64,000 nucleotides of DNA from Adiantum capillus-veneris (GCA_014529385.2 CM043953.1:98079842-98143841); one strand, 5' to 3'. Positions 39,867 through 50,260 are shown, numbered from the stretch's first letter. Numbers and translations: made by a program. Notes: generated from the letters alone by a model not told the origin.

Positions 39867-39975
39867 GTCATCATGCTGCCCCAGTGAGCAATTCGCACAT
39901 CCCACCAGCTAAACCAGGAGTCATCATGCTACCCCAGTGAGCAATTCGCACATCCCACCAGCTAAACCAGGAGTC
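39867..39975 (+). repeat. 53-bp tandem duplication
   Basis: Two near-identical copies of GTCATCATGCT(G/A)CCCCAG...ACCAGGA, starting at 39867 and 39920, within the 3' part of the MULE-like gene. Confidence 0.9.
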
Positions 39976-40394
39976 CAAACATGGGATATTTCTATCCATG
40001 CAATGCCCACTGAACCATCATGGACGAATGAGCCTTCCCCTCAACTGCAGCAGCCTCTTTCGATGGTGCAAGAATCCACTTCTCACACATCACCTTGTGT
40101 GCGTCTTGAGAAAGCTGATCAATATATTTCGTAGTGTGCTGATTAAGACTCTGTTTCCAATGGAAAAGGCAAGAACGCTCACGTCCATGCATCACATTTG
40201 ACTTTCCTCAATTGTAAACTTCACGCATTGCATTCCAATTTGCTTGGGCTTCGTCTGCCATGAAACCATAGAAATTTGCAAATTTGAAACCTTGGCTACT
40301 CATTACGTCGTTCAAGCTTTGCCAGAAAAGGGACTGTGCCACCATATCCTCTTCTTTCATCTTGCATGTGGTGATAGTTCGTAAATCTTGCATA

Positions 40395-40476
40395 CTAACA
40401 CATAAAAGAAGCAATTCAATAAATATCTAACACGCTACTTCATTTACAATCACGTACTTGGGTAAACTTTCCTTAC
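40395..40476 (-). other. intron 2 of MULE-like gene
   Basis: 82 bp, GTAAGG donor and TTATGTGTTAG acceptor. Joining ...GATCCAAG to TATGCAAG keeps the reading frame. Confidence 0.65.
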
Positions 40477-40788
40477 CTTGGATCATACACGTGCGTCGCC
40501 ATGGTCACCCAGTCCGCTACACGCTTCGTATGGTCGAACTGCACCCAAGCCAGGCGTAGATCACCGCTGCGGTTGCGGCACATCCTGTTGACCAAATCCA
40601 CTCCTGAAGATGGACCCACCGTGGACATCTTGAACACAAAACACTTTTCATCCTCCTTGCCTTGACCCGGAAATCGGCTTCCATGGAAAAAGTTGTAGGT
40701 GCAATTGCGCTTTAGCCTCAGAATAGTGTCGATCCCAAAGGTATCTTTTGTGGGGGTGTTGCCGCATACAACGACGGAATGTCTAAAC

Positions 40789-40862
40789 CTGAAAGCAAAC
40801 AGAAAGCATTCTAGGTCACTTAGGGTGATCGCAACACTCCTTGGCATCCACTCAACACTTAC
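40789..40862 (-). other. intron 1 of MULE-like gene
   Basis: 74 bp, GTAAGT donor and TGTTTGCTTTCAG acceptor. Removing it joins ...EDAW to FRHSVVV in frame. Confidence 0.75.
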
Positions 40863-41889
40863 CAGGCATCTTCCACTAGGGGTCCCATTTCTTCAGCCAG
40901 CACAAATAGTTCATGTTCATTAATAGCCTCCCTAGATCCATTGGCCCGCATAAGATAAGCAGTAACAATCTCTTTTGCAAGACATATCTGAACCTTCTTG
41001 GCCCCAGCATGATTGTCAACAGCAAGCACTCTCCTCACCATGTCTCTTGTTTTTTTGGATAAGGACTTAGAAGCACCTGTTCCTACTTCGTGCGCATGCG
41101 TACCATGGTGCACTAGAAGCCTCATCCGAGTTTTGTCTACTGGCATGACATAGTAGACAAAATAGTTGCAAGTTCCTATACACAAGGCCGATGATCTACA
41201 AAAGTGACAGAGCATTTTTCCTATGGAAGTATTGCATGTTTCACCACGCAACATAGACCCATGAAGAGAAACGTTTGCCTTCCCGTAGTTGACCAACCTT
41301 GGATAGTCCTCAGTGACACACTTGAGAGAACCAACGCACTAGCTTTGTCGTACCACCCCCCACATTAGAGGTTTGCGGTTTAGTCCAGTTATGAAGGTCA
41401 AACCTGTGCTCCATTGCATCCATTTGTGGTACTCTTCCCATCGTAGCAGGGAATTCAAGCACAATGTTTCCATCATAAGCCTTGGGAATTTCTGTCACAA
41501 GACTCACCTGATCCACCTTTCCAAGCAACTTTGATAATGTAGTCTTTTTGCTGCTACTCTAGACAAGCTCAATGGCACTTCGCTCGAACCCCTCGCTCAC
41601 TTTGTTTGGTGTTACAAAGCTCGATTTGGCACCCATCCGGAGTTGTTAGATCCACACAATTAAGTTGGATGCAATTACCTGCTGTTGGTGAAGCGTATGA
41701 GGTAGCACTTGTACCTAGTTGTGATGCAGAATTATCAATGGGTACATCTACCCTGAAAGTCTCCAAAATGTAAGCACCTTCACCCATTAAACACGTTGCA
41801 GTTCGTGTAATGGGGACGTTCATTTCAAGCTCACCAACATCTATAACAACAGATATAGAAGTTAATTGTAATGGAGTTCTGTCCAGCAA

Positions 41890-42345
41890 ATAAGTTTATG
41901 ATAATATCAATTTTCCACTAGAAAATTCTAAGACATACTCTGAAGAAGGAAAAAGAAGCTTGCAAGACATGACTTCGAGAACAAAATAAGAGTATTGAAA
42001 GATTATGTTACTATAAACTTAAGAAGATTAATAAACTCCACTGTGACTACTTATATACCTTTGTTATTAAAAAAACTAACCGTTTGAATTATTTAATTAT
42101 TTAAATATTTATTTTTAAAAAATATTATGAGAGAGAGAGAGAGAGAGAGAGAGCTCCATATGGGCCACCCATATTTATTAAGCCTAGAGTAAATGCAAGG
42201 ATGGATGTGATGGCCACAAGGGGTAATGGTATAGTTTGTACCCTCCTTCTCATTTGAAGGCTTTTACATAGAGTGGGAGGTGATAGAGAGTGTTTATTTT
42301 AGGCTCTTTGGGAAGAGGGCACACCGAGCCTTGAGAAGCTGGAGT
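41890..42345 (+). other. non-coding region with GA microsatellite
   Basis: AT-rich upstream flank of the MULE-like gene, with a (GA)n tract at about 42130-42152. No gene recognised. Confidence 0.6.
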
Positions 42346-42347
42346 TT

Positions 42348-42707
42348 TTAAGGAAAAAGATTGTAGTGCAGAGGTAGTTCTTGGCTAGAGATCCAGGTGC
42401 TTTGATTGGCATCTGATAGGTTACCTCGCAGATGGTTGTGGAATTTGTAAGCATGCCTCCTAGCCCCCTCACCAATTTTGGGGATGCATGTAGATGGCCA
42501 CAACAAAAAATCTACTTTGTAAACCGTAGTATTGTCATAAGAGTCCCAACTGATGGAAAACTTGTGTTTGTGATTGTTCATGCCTTCCATGAAGATTTCA
42601 GTAACTCTCATCCTCAAGATTGAATGCCAAACTTGCTCAAAGATATGGTGATCACATGGAGCACAGAACAATGCTTGATCAAACATATGGGGCAGATGGT
42701 GCCCCAT
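42348..42707 (-). CDS. unrecognised 119-aa ORF
   Basis: A Cys/His/Trp-rich frame (ALFCAPCDHHIFEQVWHSIL...) that could be the remnant of a LINE zinc-binding C-terminus (C-x2-C...H...W), but the pattern is incomplete. Its start lies in the edge of the GC-rich hairpin cluster (CCATATGG). Low confidence that it is coding. Confidence 0.25.
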   Translation of the reverse strand: MGHHLPHMFDQALFCAPCDHHIFEQVWHSILRMRVTEIFMEGMNNHKHKFSISWDSYDNTTVYKVDFLLWPSTCIPKIGEGARRHAYKFHNHLRGNLSDANQSTWISSQELPLHYNLFP

Positions 42708-43085
42708 ATGGAGCCGGGGCCGCCACGTGTATCGAGGGCGGCCCTCGGTACACGTGGCCGCCGCCCTTGATACACGTGGCAGCCTCGGCTGGCCCTACGG
42801 CTCCCGTGGTGGACGGCCCACGTGATAGCCCACGGAGGCCGTAGGGCCAACAGCTTGGGTAGGCCCTCGGCCAAAGGGCCTACCCACGTGGCCCTACGGC
42901 CTCAGTGAGCGGCCCGTGCTGCCGCCCACTGAGACCGTAGGGCCACTCGGGGAAGCACGTGTACCGGGGGCGACCCCCGGTACACGTGGCCGCCAATGTA
43001 GCCTTGTTTAGGACCACGCTGGCGGCCATGTGTATCGGGGGCCGCCCTCGGTACACGTGGCGGCCTCGACCCCATATGGGCCGCC
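42700..43085. repeat. GC-rich hairpin cluster with repeated CACGTG
   Basis: At least five successive inverted repeats: CCACGTGTATCGAGGGC against GCCCTCGGTACACGTGG; GGCCCTACGG against CCGTAGGGCC (twice, with CTCAGTG/CACTGAG arms in one); GGGTAGGCCC against GGGCCTACCC; CACGTGTACCGGGGG against CCCCCGGTACACGTG (perfect, 3-base loop); and a CATGTGTATCGGGGG/CCTCGGTACACGTG pair. CACGTG occurs eight times. CCATATG phrases flank both sides (42709, 43072). No coding function is credible. It adjoins the first, inverted satellite monomer of array B. Confidence 0.9.
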
Positions 43086-43164
43086 AGTTGGTTGGGACCG
43101 CGTGGGGCGCTAGTGCCACGCGGACACACGGGCCCCACACGAGACCCACGCAGCGTGAGGAGAG

Positions 43165-43270
43165 AGGGAGGAAAAACGCAAACGGACTTCTGAAACAGCC
43201 CATCGGCAAGCGGACTACAATTTGGGCGAGCCATTTGAACTTCGGGCGAGCCATGTAGCTTGCCCACTTG
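43165..43270 (-). repeat. inverted satellite monomer at the edge of array B
   Basis: Reads the satellite in reverse complement (AAACGGACTTCTGAAACAG, GGGCGAGCCATTTGAACTTC, CATGTAGCTTGCCCACTTG), then switches to forward orientation at about 43275. Confidence 0.85.
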
Positions 43271-43274
43271 CCTA

Positions 43275-44865
43275 TTTTTTGCAAACGGACTTTCAAAAGC
43301 GCCCATCGTCGAGTTTTCGAAGAGCGAACAAAGCAATGCGGCTTGCCCGCTTGCCAATGAGACAAGTGGGCAAGCTACATGGCTCGCCAGAAGTTCAAAC
43401 GGATCGCCCAAAGCGTAATCCGCTTGGCCGATGGGTTGTTTCAGAAGTCCGTTTGCGAAAAACGCAAGCGGACTTTCAAAAGCGCCCATCAACGAGTTTT
43501 CAGAGAGCCAACAAAGCAATGCGGCTTGCCCGCTTGCCAATGAGGCAAGTGGGCAAGCTACGTGGCTCGCCGGAAGTTCAAACGGATCGCCCAAAGCAAA
43601 ATCCGCTTGGCTGATGGGCTGTTTCAGAAGTCCGTTTGCGAAATTGCAAGCGGACTTTCAAAAGCGCCCATCGGCGAGTTTTTGGAGAGCGAACAAAGCA
43701 ATGCGGCTTGCCCGCTTGCCAATGAGACAAGTGGGCAAGCTACATTGCTCGCCGGAAGTTCAAACGGCTCGCCCAAAGCGTAATCCGCTTGGCCGATGGG
43801 CTGTTTCAGAAGTCCGTTTGCGAAAAACGCAAACGGACTTTCAAAAGCGTCCATCGACGAGTTTTGGAGAGCGAACAAAGTAATGCAGCTTGCCCGCTTG
43901 CCAATGAGGCAAGTGGGCAAGCTACATGGCTCGCCGGAAGGTCAAACGGATCGCCCAAAGCAAAATCCGCTTGGCTGATGGGCTGTTTCAGAAGTCCGTT
44001 TGCAAAAATTGCAAGCGGACTTTAAAAAGCACCCATCGGCGAGTTTTCGGAGAGCGAACAAAGCAATGCGGCTTGCCCGCTTGCCAATGAGGCAAGTGGG
44101 CAAGCTACATGGCTCGTCGGAAGTTCAAACGGCTCGCCCAAAGCGTAATCCGCTTGCGGCGATGGACTGTTTCAGAAGTCCGTTTGCGAAAAATGCAAGC
44201 GGACTTTCAAAAGCGCTTATCGGCGAGTTTTCGGAGAGCGAACAAAGCAATGCGGCTTGCCCGCTTGCCAATGAGACAAGTGGGCAAGCTACATGGCTGG
44301 CTGGAAGTTCAAACCGCTCGCCCAAAGGGTAATCCGCTTGGCCGATGGGCTGTTTCAGAAGTCCGTTTGCGAAAAACGCACACGTACTTTCAAATGCGCC
44401 CATCGGCGAGTTTTTGGAGAGCGAACAAAGCAATGCGGCTTGACCGCTTGCCAATGAGGCAAGTGCGCAAGCTACATGGCTCGCCGGAAGTTCAAACGGC
44501 TCGCCCAAAGCGTAATCCGCTTGCCGATGGACTGTTTCAGAAGTCCGTTTGCAAAAAACGCAAGCGGACTTTCAAAAGCGCCCATCAACGAGTTTTCGGA
44601 GAGCCAACAAAGCAATGCAACTTGCCCGCTTGCCAATGAGGCAAGTGGGCAAGCTACATGGCTCGCCGGAAGTTCAAACGGATCGCCCAAAGCAAAATCG
44701 GCTTGGCTGATGGGCTGTTTCAGAAGTCCGTTTGTGAAAAACGCAAGCGGACTTTCAAAAGCGCCCATCGGCGAGTTTTCGGAGAGCGAACAAAGCAATG
44801 CGGCTTGCCCGCTTGCCAATGAGGCAAGTGGGTAAGCTACATGGCTCGCCGGAAGTTCAAACAAC
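43275..44865 (+). repeat. 182-bp tandem satellite, array B
   Basis: About 8.7 forward monomers. GATGGG(C/T)TGTTT landmarks lie near 43434, 43617, 43799, 43981, 44164, 44345 and onward, at 181-183 bp steps. Same family as array A, with the same two hairpins. Shared variants (GGATCGCCCAAAGC, CTTGGC(C/T)GATGGG) distinguish it from array A, so each array homogenised locally. Confidence 0.95.
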
Positions 44866-45008
44866 TGGCAATGCAAATGGACTTCCAAAATAGCCCATTA
44901 GCGAGCTTTTAGAAACAGACTTCCGAAATGGCCCATCGGTGAGCGGTTTGGGCTTCTGGCGAGCCGTTAGAACTTCTGGCGAGCCATGTAGCTTGCCCAC
45001 TTGCCAAT
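44866..45008 (-). repeat. inverted satellite remnants closing array B
   Basis: Two partial monomers in reverse orientation (GGCCCATCGG, GAGCGGTTTGGGCTTC, CATGTAGCTTGCCCACTTG). Array B is therefore bounded by inverted units on both sides. A further scrap (CATGTAGCTTGCCCATTGCC) lies near 45210. Confidence 0.8.
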
Positions 45009-45200
45009 GATCACGAAACCACTTTATGCCAAAAATCATATCACATCCAGCGAGAGGGGAGATAGCAAATTTTCGACGAAATGATACTTGTTGAGCAGTA
45101 ACTAACACATTAGGACATTCATGTGTGATGCAAGAGTGCATGCTGGGAGCAAATCCCAACACCTCGATAAATGGAATAGCTTCTAAGCGTGCCCTAGCAA
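45005..45200 (-). pseudogene. gypsy retropepsin C-terminal fragment
   Basis: The minus strand reads ARARLEAIPFIEVLGFA, CITHECPNVLVTAQQVSF, ISPLAGCDMIFGIKWFRDHW, the second half of a gypsy protease with its Gly-rich closing motif. It resembles the fragment at 21826-22167 (ECPNVTVT, AKARL). It is sandwiched between satellite remnants and is not part of the plus-strand gypsy element that follows. Confidence 0.75.
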
Positions 45201-45255
45201 ACAAGGCCATGTAGCTTGCCCATTGCCTCATACAAATATGACCAATGGGACCAAA

Positions 45256-45538
45256 GGTACAAAGATTGTATTGTAACAAGTCTCTCTTAATGGGAGAAAT
45301 CATAATACAAATGCCTATTGGAGGGGGGACCGACTCCACATAAATCCGATCCTCAACTGTTGTCATGTTCTCTAAATTCTCTCTCTTGCAAAAGTATTGT
45401 TCATGCCAAGTTAACTAATTGCTATGGTTATGTTGCTATCTTCAATTATGTTCACCCGCTATGCTCACAAAGTCATTTCTCAAAAGTACTCTCATTAATT
45501 TTCGCTACTCTCAAATTAAATAGGCCAATTCCATTACA
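45256..45538 (+). repeat. truncated 5' LTR of G3
   Basis: Matches the last 280 bp of the 3' LTR (52440-52723): ACAAAGATTGTATTG, GGAGGGGGGACCGACTCCAC, CTCAACTGTTGTCATG, ending CCAATTCCATTACA. Confidence 0.9.
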
Positions 45539-45539
45539 T

Positions 45540-45551
45540 TGGTATTAGAGC
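45540..45551 (+). other. primer binding site (initiator tRNA-Met type)
   Basis: TGGTATTAGAGC, one base after the LTR end. Confidence 0.85.
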
Positions 45552-45952
45552 ATTTGGTTTCTCTTTTCTTGCTTAAGAAGAGAGGTCCTTAAGTAGCCTA
45601 TAAATGGTTGATGTTGTTAATTATATTAGGGTAAGTGGAACTGGGATTTATTATCGATTTTGTTGAGCCCACTATGTGGGGAATGGTGCACACCTCGGGA
45701 GATTTGGACTTAATAATGGAGTCTTTTTAGACTTGCCTATGGCTTTACCATTATTGAGCCATAAGAAGTCCGAAAGGAGCTAGCCCTCAGCAACTCTGCT
45801 ATGTTAGACCTACTCCTCTACTCTCTATAATTAACCACTTTGAGCCGTGGGTGTAGATACTTAAGAGCCAATTTTCAAAGGCTAAGAGGAGTGGCAACTA
45901 AGGTTTTGAATTGCCAAAGCATACACTAAGTACATACATAAATTTTGTTAAC

Positions 45953-46954
45953 ATGGCTGACAATAATCAAGAGAGTAGAATAAACATTGATAGCTTTGAT
46001 TTTGCACATGAAGGTGCTAATGATGATGCTCCCATGTTTGTGAATTATCTCGTCACTAGGTTGCAGCAAGCTATGGGCAACCCTGCTTTGCAAGCCAAAG
46101 TTACTGAACAACTTCGTGCTTATGGAATTTCCCTTCCTCTCCAAGAGGAGAGAGAGCTTAGGAGGCCTCTTGAAGAGACCCCCAAAAGAAGACTCTCTCC
46201 CATTCGAGAGGAGGAATCCAAAGAGAAAGAAAGCAATGAAAGTTTAAGTTCCTCTGAAGATGTGGCTCCACGAAGACGACGGTCTAGACGATCGCCCACT
46301 CCTCCCAAGAGGAAAAGATCAACACATAGTCCTTCTCCTCATCACTCTGAAAGGCAAGAGAGGAAACAAAGGAAGAAAAGGGCTAGGAAGAGGTCACCCT
46401 CTTCTCCTTCTTCTTCACCTTCCTCCTCTTCCGATGAAAGTTATGGCTATTCTCCTAGAGAATACAAGAGGGGAGGACATCGCAAATCATTTCCTGCATG
46501 GCGAAGGTCACAAAAGCTAAAGAAGTTCAAGGAGGGAGGAAAGAGTATCTCTTTTCTCACCTATGATGGCACCTTTGGTGCTATCGACAAAGTGTTGGCC
46601 TTCATCCAACAATTTGATGCGGCCTTTGGAGACAAGGGCTTCACAGAGTCCTCCAAGCTACGCCATGTAGCTATGCACTTCCAAAAATCAGCTCGTCAAT
46701 GGTGGGCTAGCCTTCGTGGAAATGGTGGAGCCCCAAAGACATGGAAAACTCTACAAGTTTCCATCATGAAGCAATTCCTTGCAAGTGATGCAAAGGACAA
46801 AGTTCTTATCGAATGGCACAGCTTGAAGCTTCTCTCTCATGAGTCTATCCACAAGTACGTAGACAAGTTTTGGGATTTACATCTCAAAAGCTACTTTCTT
46901 TCAAAAGATATACTTTTCCGAGAAAAGGCAACAATTCTGTGCGGGATTACCTGA
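45953..46954 (+). CDS. gag of gypsy element G3
   Basis: The first ATG is at 45953 (MADNNQESR). The N-terminal 200 residues are highly charged and Ser/Arg-rich (RRRSRRSPTPPKRKRS, SPSSSPSSSSDESY). The Retrotrans_gag core follows: LRHVAMHFQKSARQWWASLR, PKTWKTLQVSIMKQFL, HKYVDKFWDLHLKSYF. It ends by frameshift near 46950 and continues in the next frame (46959-47396, PEDMAEYINSQR) through an Asn-run (poly-AAC) to the zinc knuckle CFKCGEQGHGYRSC. The RS-like domain is unusual for gag and could bind RNA. Confidence 0.82.
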   Translation: MADNNQESRINIDSFDFAHEGANDDAPMFVNYLVTRLQQAMGNPALQAKVTEQLRAYGISLPLQEERELRRPLEETPKRRLSPIREEESKEKESNESLSSSEDVAPRRRRSRRSPTPPKRKRSTHSPSPHHSERQERKQRKKRARKRSPSSPSSSPSSSSDESYGYSPREYKRGGHRKSFPAWRRSQKLKKFKEGGKSISFLTYDGTFGAIDKVLAFIQQFDAAFGDKGFTESSKLRHVAMHFQKSARQWWASLRGNGGAPKTWKTLQVSIMKQFLASDAKDKVLIEWHSLKLLSHESIHKYVDKFWDLHLKSYFLSKDILFREKATILCGIT

Positions 46955-46958
46955 AGAT

Positions 46959-47396
46959 ATGGCCGAATACATCAACTCTCAACGTCTTGGTACTATTAGC
47001 AAAGTAATCCATCACACCATGGTTGCTTCACGCATCAATTTTCATCAAGGGGCTAGACGTAATGCCAATACCATGGAAAACAAAGACAAAAATGAAGCAA
47101 AGGGGAAAACCAATGTTCAAAATACTTCCCAAGTCACTTCCAACAACAACAACAACAACAACAATCGGTCCAAGGAGAAGGGAGTTTACAACGGTAAAAA
47201 CAAACTCTCTTCTGAAGAGCTTGAAGCTTTTCGCAAGGACCATAAGTGTTTCAAGTGTGGGGAGCAAGGACATGGCTATCGTTCTTGCCCCAAGAGAATA
47301 CTTGCAATGAGACTCCTAGGGCTTCCACCATCGAAGCTCCAAAAGAGGATGCTCATTGCAAAGGATCATCACTTTCCTATGCTTGGGGAAAGGTAA
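46959..47396 (+). pseudogene. gag C-terminus with zinc knuckle (G3)
   Basis: Continuation of gag after the frameshift. It contains a CAA/AAC microsatellite encoding an Asn run (47143-47165), a basic stretch and the CCHC nucleocapsid knuckle (47247-47290). Confidence 0.8.
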
Positions 47397-47790
47397 GAGA
47401 GCATGATGCCTTCATCTTGTTTGACCCTGGCTCTGACCCTGGCTCTACTCTGAACTTCATATCAATGGAGTTGGCCACCAAGTTGGGCATTCAACCTTTT
47501 GAGATGGGAGATATGGTAATGACTGACGCAGCTTCCAAGATAGCAGGCCTCCATTAATCCCTTGATTGGAAAGTTGAGGCTTCATGTACAAAGCTATGTT
47601 GACAAAGAAGACTTCTTCATCTCTCCTCTCCAACATGAGGATGCTATCCTAGGGGTGCCATGGTTTGATCGCATGGCTGCCAACATGAAGTTCCCTGAAA
47701 GGAGAATTTACTTCACCTACAGGGGAAAGAACTGTTAGTGAGCGTGGTCGCACTATTCCACTTGTAAATCCTCTTGCTTTTGATAAGTCA
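47246..47790 (+). pseudogene. protease of gypsy element G3
   Basis: The active-site segment reads AFILFDPGSDPGSTLNFIS: DPG replaces the usual DTG/DSG, and the DPGS unit is duplicated by a 12-bp tandem repeat near 47424-47448. The substrate-flap region and closing motif follow in shifted frames (FISPLQHEDAILGVPWFDRM near 47620-47680). The insertion in the catalytic loop probably destroys this copy. Confidence 0.75.
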
Positions 47791-48056
47791 ATGAAGAGCT
47801 CAGTTTCTGTGTACATGATTTTTGTCAAAGAGTCTCTAAAAGATACTAATGTTTCATCAAATGTAAATGGTAGGAATCAAGAAGAGTTAGACTTGTCTAA
47901 TTTTCTAAAAGGATTCCAAGATGTGTTCATCGTGATATCCCTATGGACTTACCTCCAACATGAGGGGATGATGACCATCTCATTGAGCTCCTTCCAGGAA
48001 GCTCACCACCTAACAAAGCTCCTTATCGAGTCTCACAAGCTCAACAAGAGGAGATC

Positions 48057-48931
48057 ATGAAGCAAGTACAGGAATTGGTAGACAAAGGGATGGTGAGGCC
48101 TAGTTCCTCTCCCTTTTTTTCTCCAGTCCTTTTAGTGCAAAAGAAAGATGGTACATACCGTATGTGTGTGGAATATCGAGCACTAAACCATATCACTATC
48201 AAAAACAGATTTCCCGTGCCTCGGGTAGAAGATCTGTTTGATAAGCTACAAGGCTCTACCTACTTTAGTAGGATTGATCTTAAGAGTGGCTATCATCAAA
48301 TAAGGATAGTGGATGAAGATATCCTAAAGACCGCATTTCACACAACATTTGGTCTTTATGAATATCTAGTCATGCCTTTTGGCTTGACTAATGCACTAGC
48401 AATCGTCTGATGGAGAAAATATTTAGACCATATCGCAAATTCACTGGAGTGTTCTTTGATGATATCATCATCTACTCCAAGTCTTTGTAGGAACATAAGC
48501 AACATCTCCAAGTGATTTTTGAAGCATTAAGGGAGAACAAGCTTTTTCTCAACCAAAAGAAAAGAAAATTCTTCTTTCAAGAGATTCAATACCTAGGTCA
48601 TATTATCTCTCACGATGGTATCCGTATGGATCCAACAAAGTTAGAGGTAATAAAATCATGGCCTAACCCAAGAAATCTACATGAGCTAAGAAGCTTTATT
48701 GGTATGTGCGCATACTATAGACGCTTCATAGCAAAATTCTCTCAAGTTGCAGGACCACTACACGACTTAACTAAGAAGAACATTAAGTATGTATGGACTG
48801 CTAAGGAGAAAAATGCTTTTGAAAAGCTCAAAGAGAAGCTTACTTCCCAACCAGTCCTCGTGCTTCCGAATCTCTCAAAGCCATTTGAGGTCCAATGTGA
48901 TGCTTGTGGTGATTGCCTTGGAGCAGTTTAG
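48057..48931 (+). pseudogene. reverse transcriptase of G3
   Basis: 48057-48410: [68 protein letters not shown] small frameshift precedes FFDDIIIYSKS, which supplies the catalytic DD pair. 48512-48931: KKRKFFFQEIQYLGHIIS, IGMCAYYRRFIAKFSQ, then the start of RNase H (VQCDACGDCLGAV). It is a typical chromovirus RT apart from the frameshift near 48410 and a stop near 48489. Confidence 0.85.
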
Positions 48932-49224
48932 GGCATGCCATAGCATATGAGAGCCGAAGGCTCAATACTGATGAACGAGTCTTGGGCATTTATGAGAAAG
49001 ACCTTTTAGCTGTTCTACATGCCCTAGACACGTGGAAGCACTACTTATTGGGGACTCCATTTATCCTACAAACCGACCACCAAAGTCTCAAGTATTTCAT
49101 GACGCAAACTAAGCTTTCCGACAAACAAATGAGGTGGGAAAATTTTCTTTCACAATTTAATTTCCATATTGCTCACATAGCACAATCAAGTGGACGATGC
49201 ACTTTCACGACGACCAAAAGTTAA
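48890..49224 (+). pseudogene. RNase H of G3
   Basis: After another frame change: HAIAYESRRLNTDERVLGIY, KDLLAVLHALDTWKHYLLG, FILQTDHQSLKYFMTQTKL. It then leads through WENFLSQFNFHI into the integrase frame. Confidence 0.85.
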
Positions 49225-50260
49225 TGCGGTGTCTATAGCTACTCACAATGATCTATCCTCTATGATAGATGAGTATGCTACTAACCTTGACTTTAGAGAC
49301 ATAATGTCAGCCCTTGCTTTGGGGAAGAAAGAGGAACGATTCACCGTGCAAGATGGTTATCTTCTCCACGGAAATAGGCTATGTGTTACCCATTCCCTTC
49401 GTGAGAAAGTTATGTATGAATCCCATGCTGCTCCATATGCGGGGCATAGAGGTATTCAACCTACTCTCCAAGGAGTAGAGACATACTTCTATTCGCCTAC
49501 CATGAAAGTGGACATACAAGAGTGTGTTTCAAAATGTGTAGTATGCCAAAAGACCAAGTATGATAGAGGGAAGCAACCTGGATTACTCCATCCATTGCCT
49601 ATTCCAAATTCACCATGGGAGAGTATATCCATAGATTTCATCTTTGGATTACCCAAGTCTATCCATGGAAATACAGAAATATGGACAATAGTCGACAGGT
49701 TTAGCAAGCAAGCACATTTTATTCCTGTCAAAAAGACTATTAAGGCACATCAAATGGCAACTCTCTTCATATCTCAAATTTTCAAGCACCATGGATTACC
49801 CACATCCATCGTGTCAGATAGAGATCCTAGAATGACTAGTAATTTCAAGAAAGGTCTCTTTGAAAATCTAGGAACAAGATTGAATTTCTTTTCGGACTAT
49901 CACCCACAAACGGATGGCCAAAGTGAGATAGCCAATCTTACGATACTGGATCTACTCAAGACTTATGTTACCGAAGTAGATCAATGCTCACAATGGGAAA
50001 AGTACTTACCTCTTGTAGAGTACGCCTACAATAATACTGTACATACTTCTATGGGAAAAGCATCTTTTGAGATCATTGAGGGAAGACCTAAAAGTCCCTT
50101 GCTACTCAAAGTACATGGGAAGATCTTCGCTGTCGATGAGTATAGCCGTGACCTACAAGAATCTTTTCAAAAGATTAAGGAGGCTATATCCATCTCTGAA
50201 CAAAGGCAAAAAGCTGCTGCTGATAAGCACAGAAGAAGCCTTAATGTTCAAGGAAAATGA
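49190..50260 (+). CDS. integrase of G3
   Basis: A 356-aa frame. It has the RNase H end ([10 protein letters not shown]), an H2C2 zinc finger ([10 protein letters not shown]...CVSKCVVCQ), and the catalytic core with D in [12 protein letters not shown] in [10 protein letters not shown], and a DGQSEIANL region for the third acidic residue. The C-terminal region begins with the spacer to FKKI. It ends by frameshift at 50260 (QGK) and continues as [14 protein letters not shown] in the overlapping frame. Confidence 0.85.
   Translation: MDDALSRRPKVNAVSIATHNDLSSMIDEYATNLDFRDIMSALALGKKEERFTVQDGYLLHGNRLCVTHSLREKVMYESHAAPYAGHRGIQPTLQGVETYFYSPTMKVDIQECVSKCVVCQKTKYDRGKQPGLLHPLPIPNSPWESISIDFIFGLPKSIHGNTEIWTIVDRFSKQAHFIPVKKTIKAHQMATLFISQIFKHHGLPTSIVSDRDPRMTSNFKKGLFENLGTRLNFFSDYHPQTDGQSEIANLTILDLLKTYVTEVDQCSQWEKYLPLVEYAYNNTVHTSMGKASFEIIEGRPKSPLLLKVHGKIFAVDEYSRDLQESFQKIKEAISISEQRQKAAADKHRRSLNVQGK

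Larger units (their letters stand above)
39083..41889 (-). pseudogene. MULE-like transposase gene with introns
   Basis: Minus strand. N-terminal exons (41889-41310) are not recognised. 41296-40863 holds a Cys/His region (CHFCRSSALCIGTC, HHGTHAHEVG) like the zinc-finger leaders of MULE-type transposases. An intron (40862-40789, GTAAGT...TTTCAG) and a second (40476-40395, GTAAGG...GTTAG) give in-frame joins. The catalytic region shows D-H-T in LAWVQFDHTKRVADWV, then ITTCKMKEEDMVAQSLFWQ, FYGFMADEAQANWNAMREVY (second Asp), a TGA stop near 40205, and ERSCLFHWKQSLNQHT with the MULE C-x2-H signature. A 203-aa Arg/Ser/Asp-rich C-terminal region (39694-39083) follows. The in-frame stop and a frame change near 41300 suggest a recently dead gene. 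Confidence 0.65.

Noticed and set aside
45540-45551. Short tRNA-Met-like matches (also at 9019, 15670, 23251, 30680, 31999, 63142)
   Set aside because: Each is a 12-13-nt primer binding site next to an LTR. No cloverleaf or tRNA gene is present.
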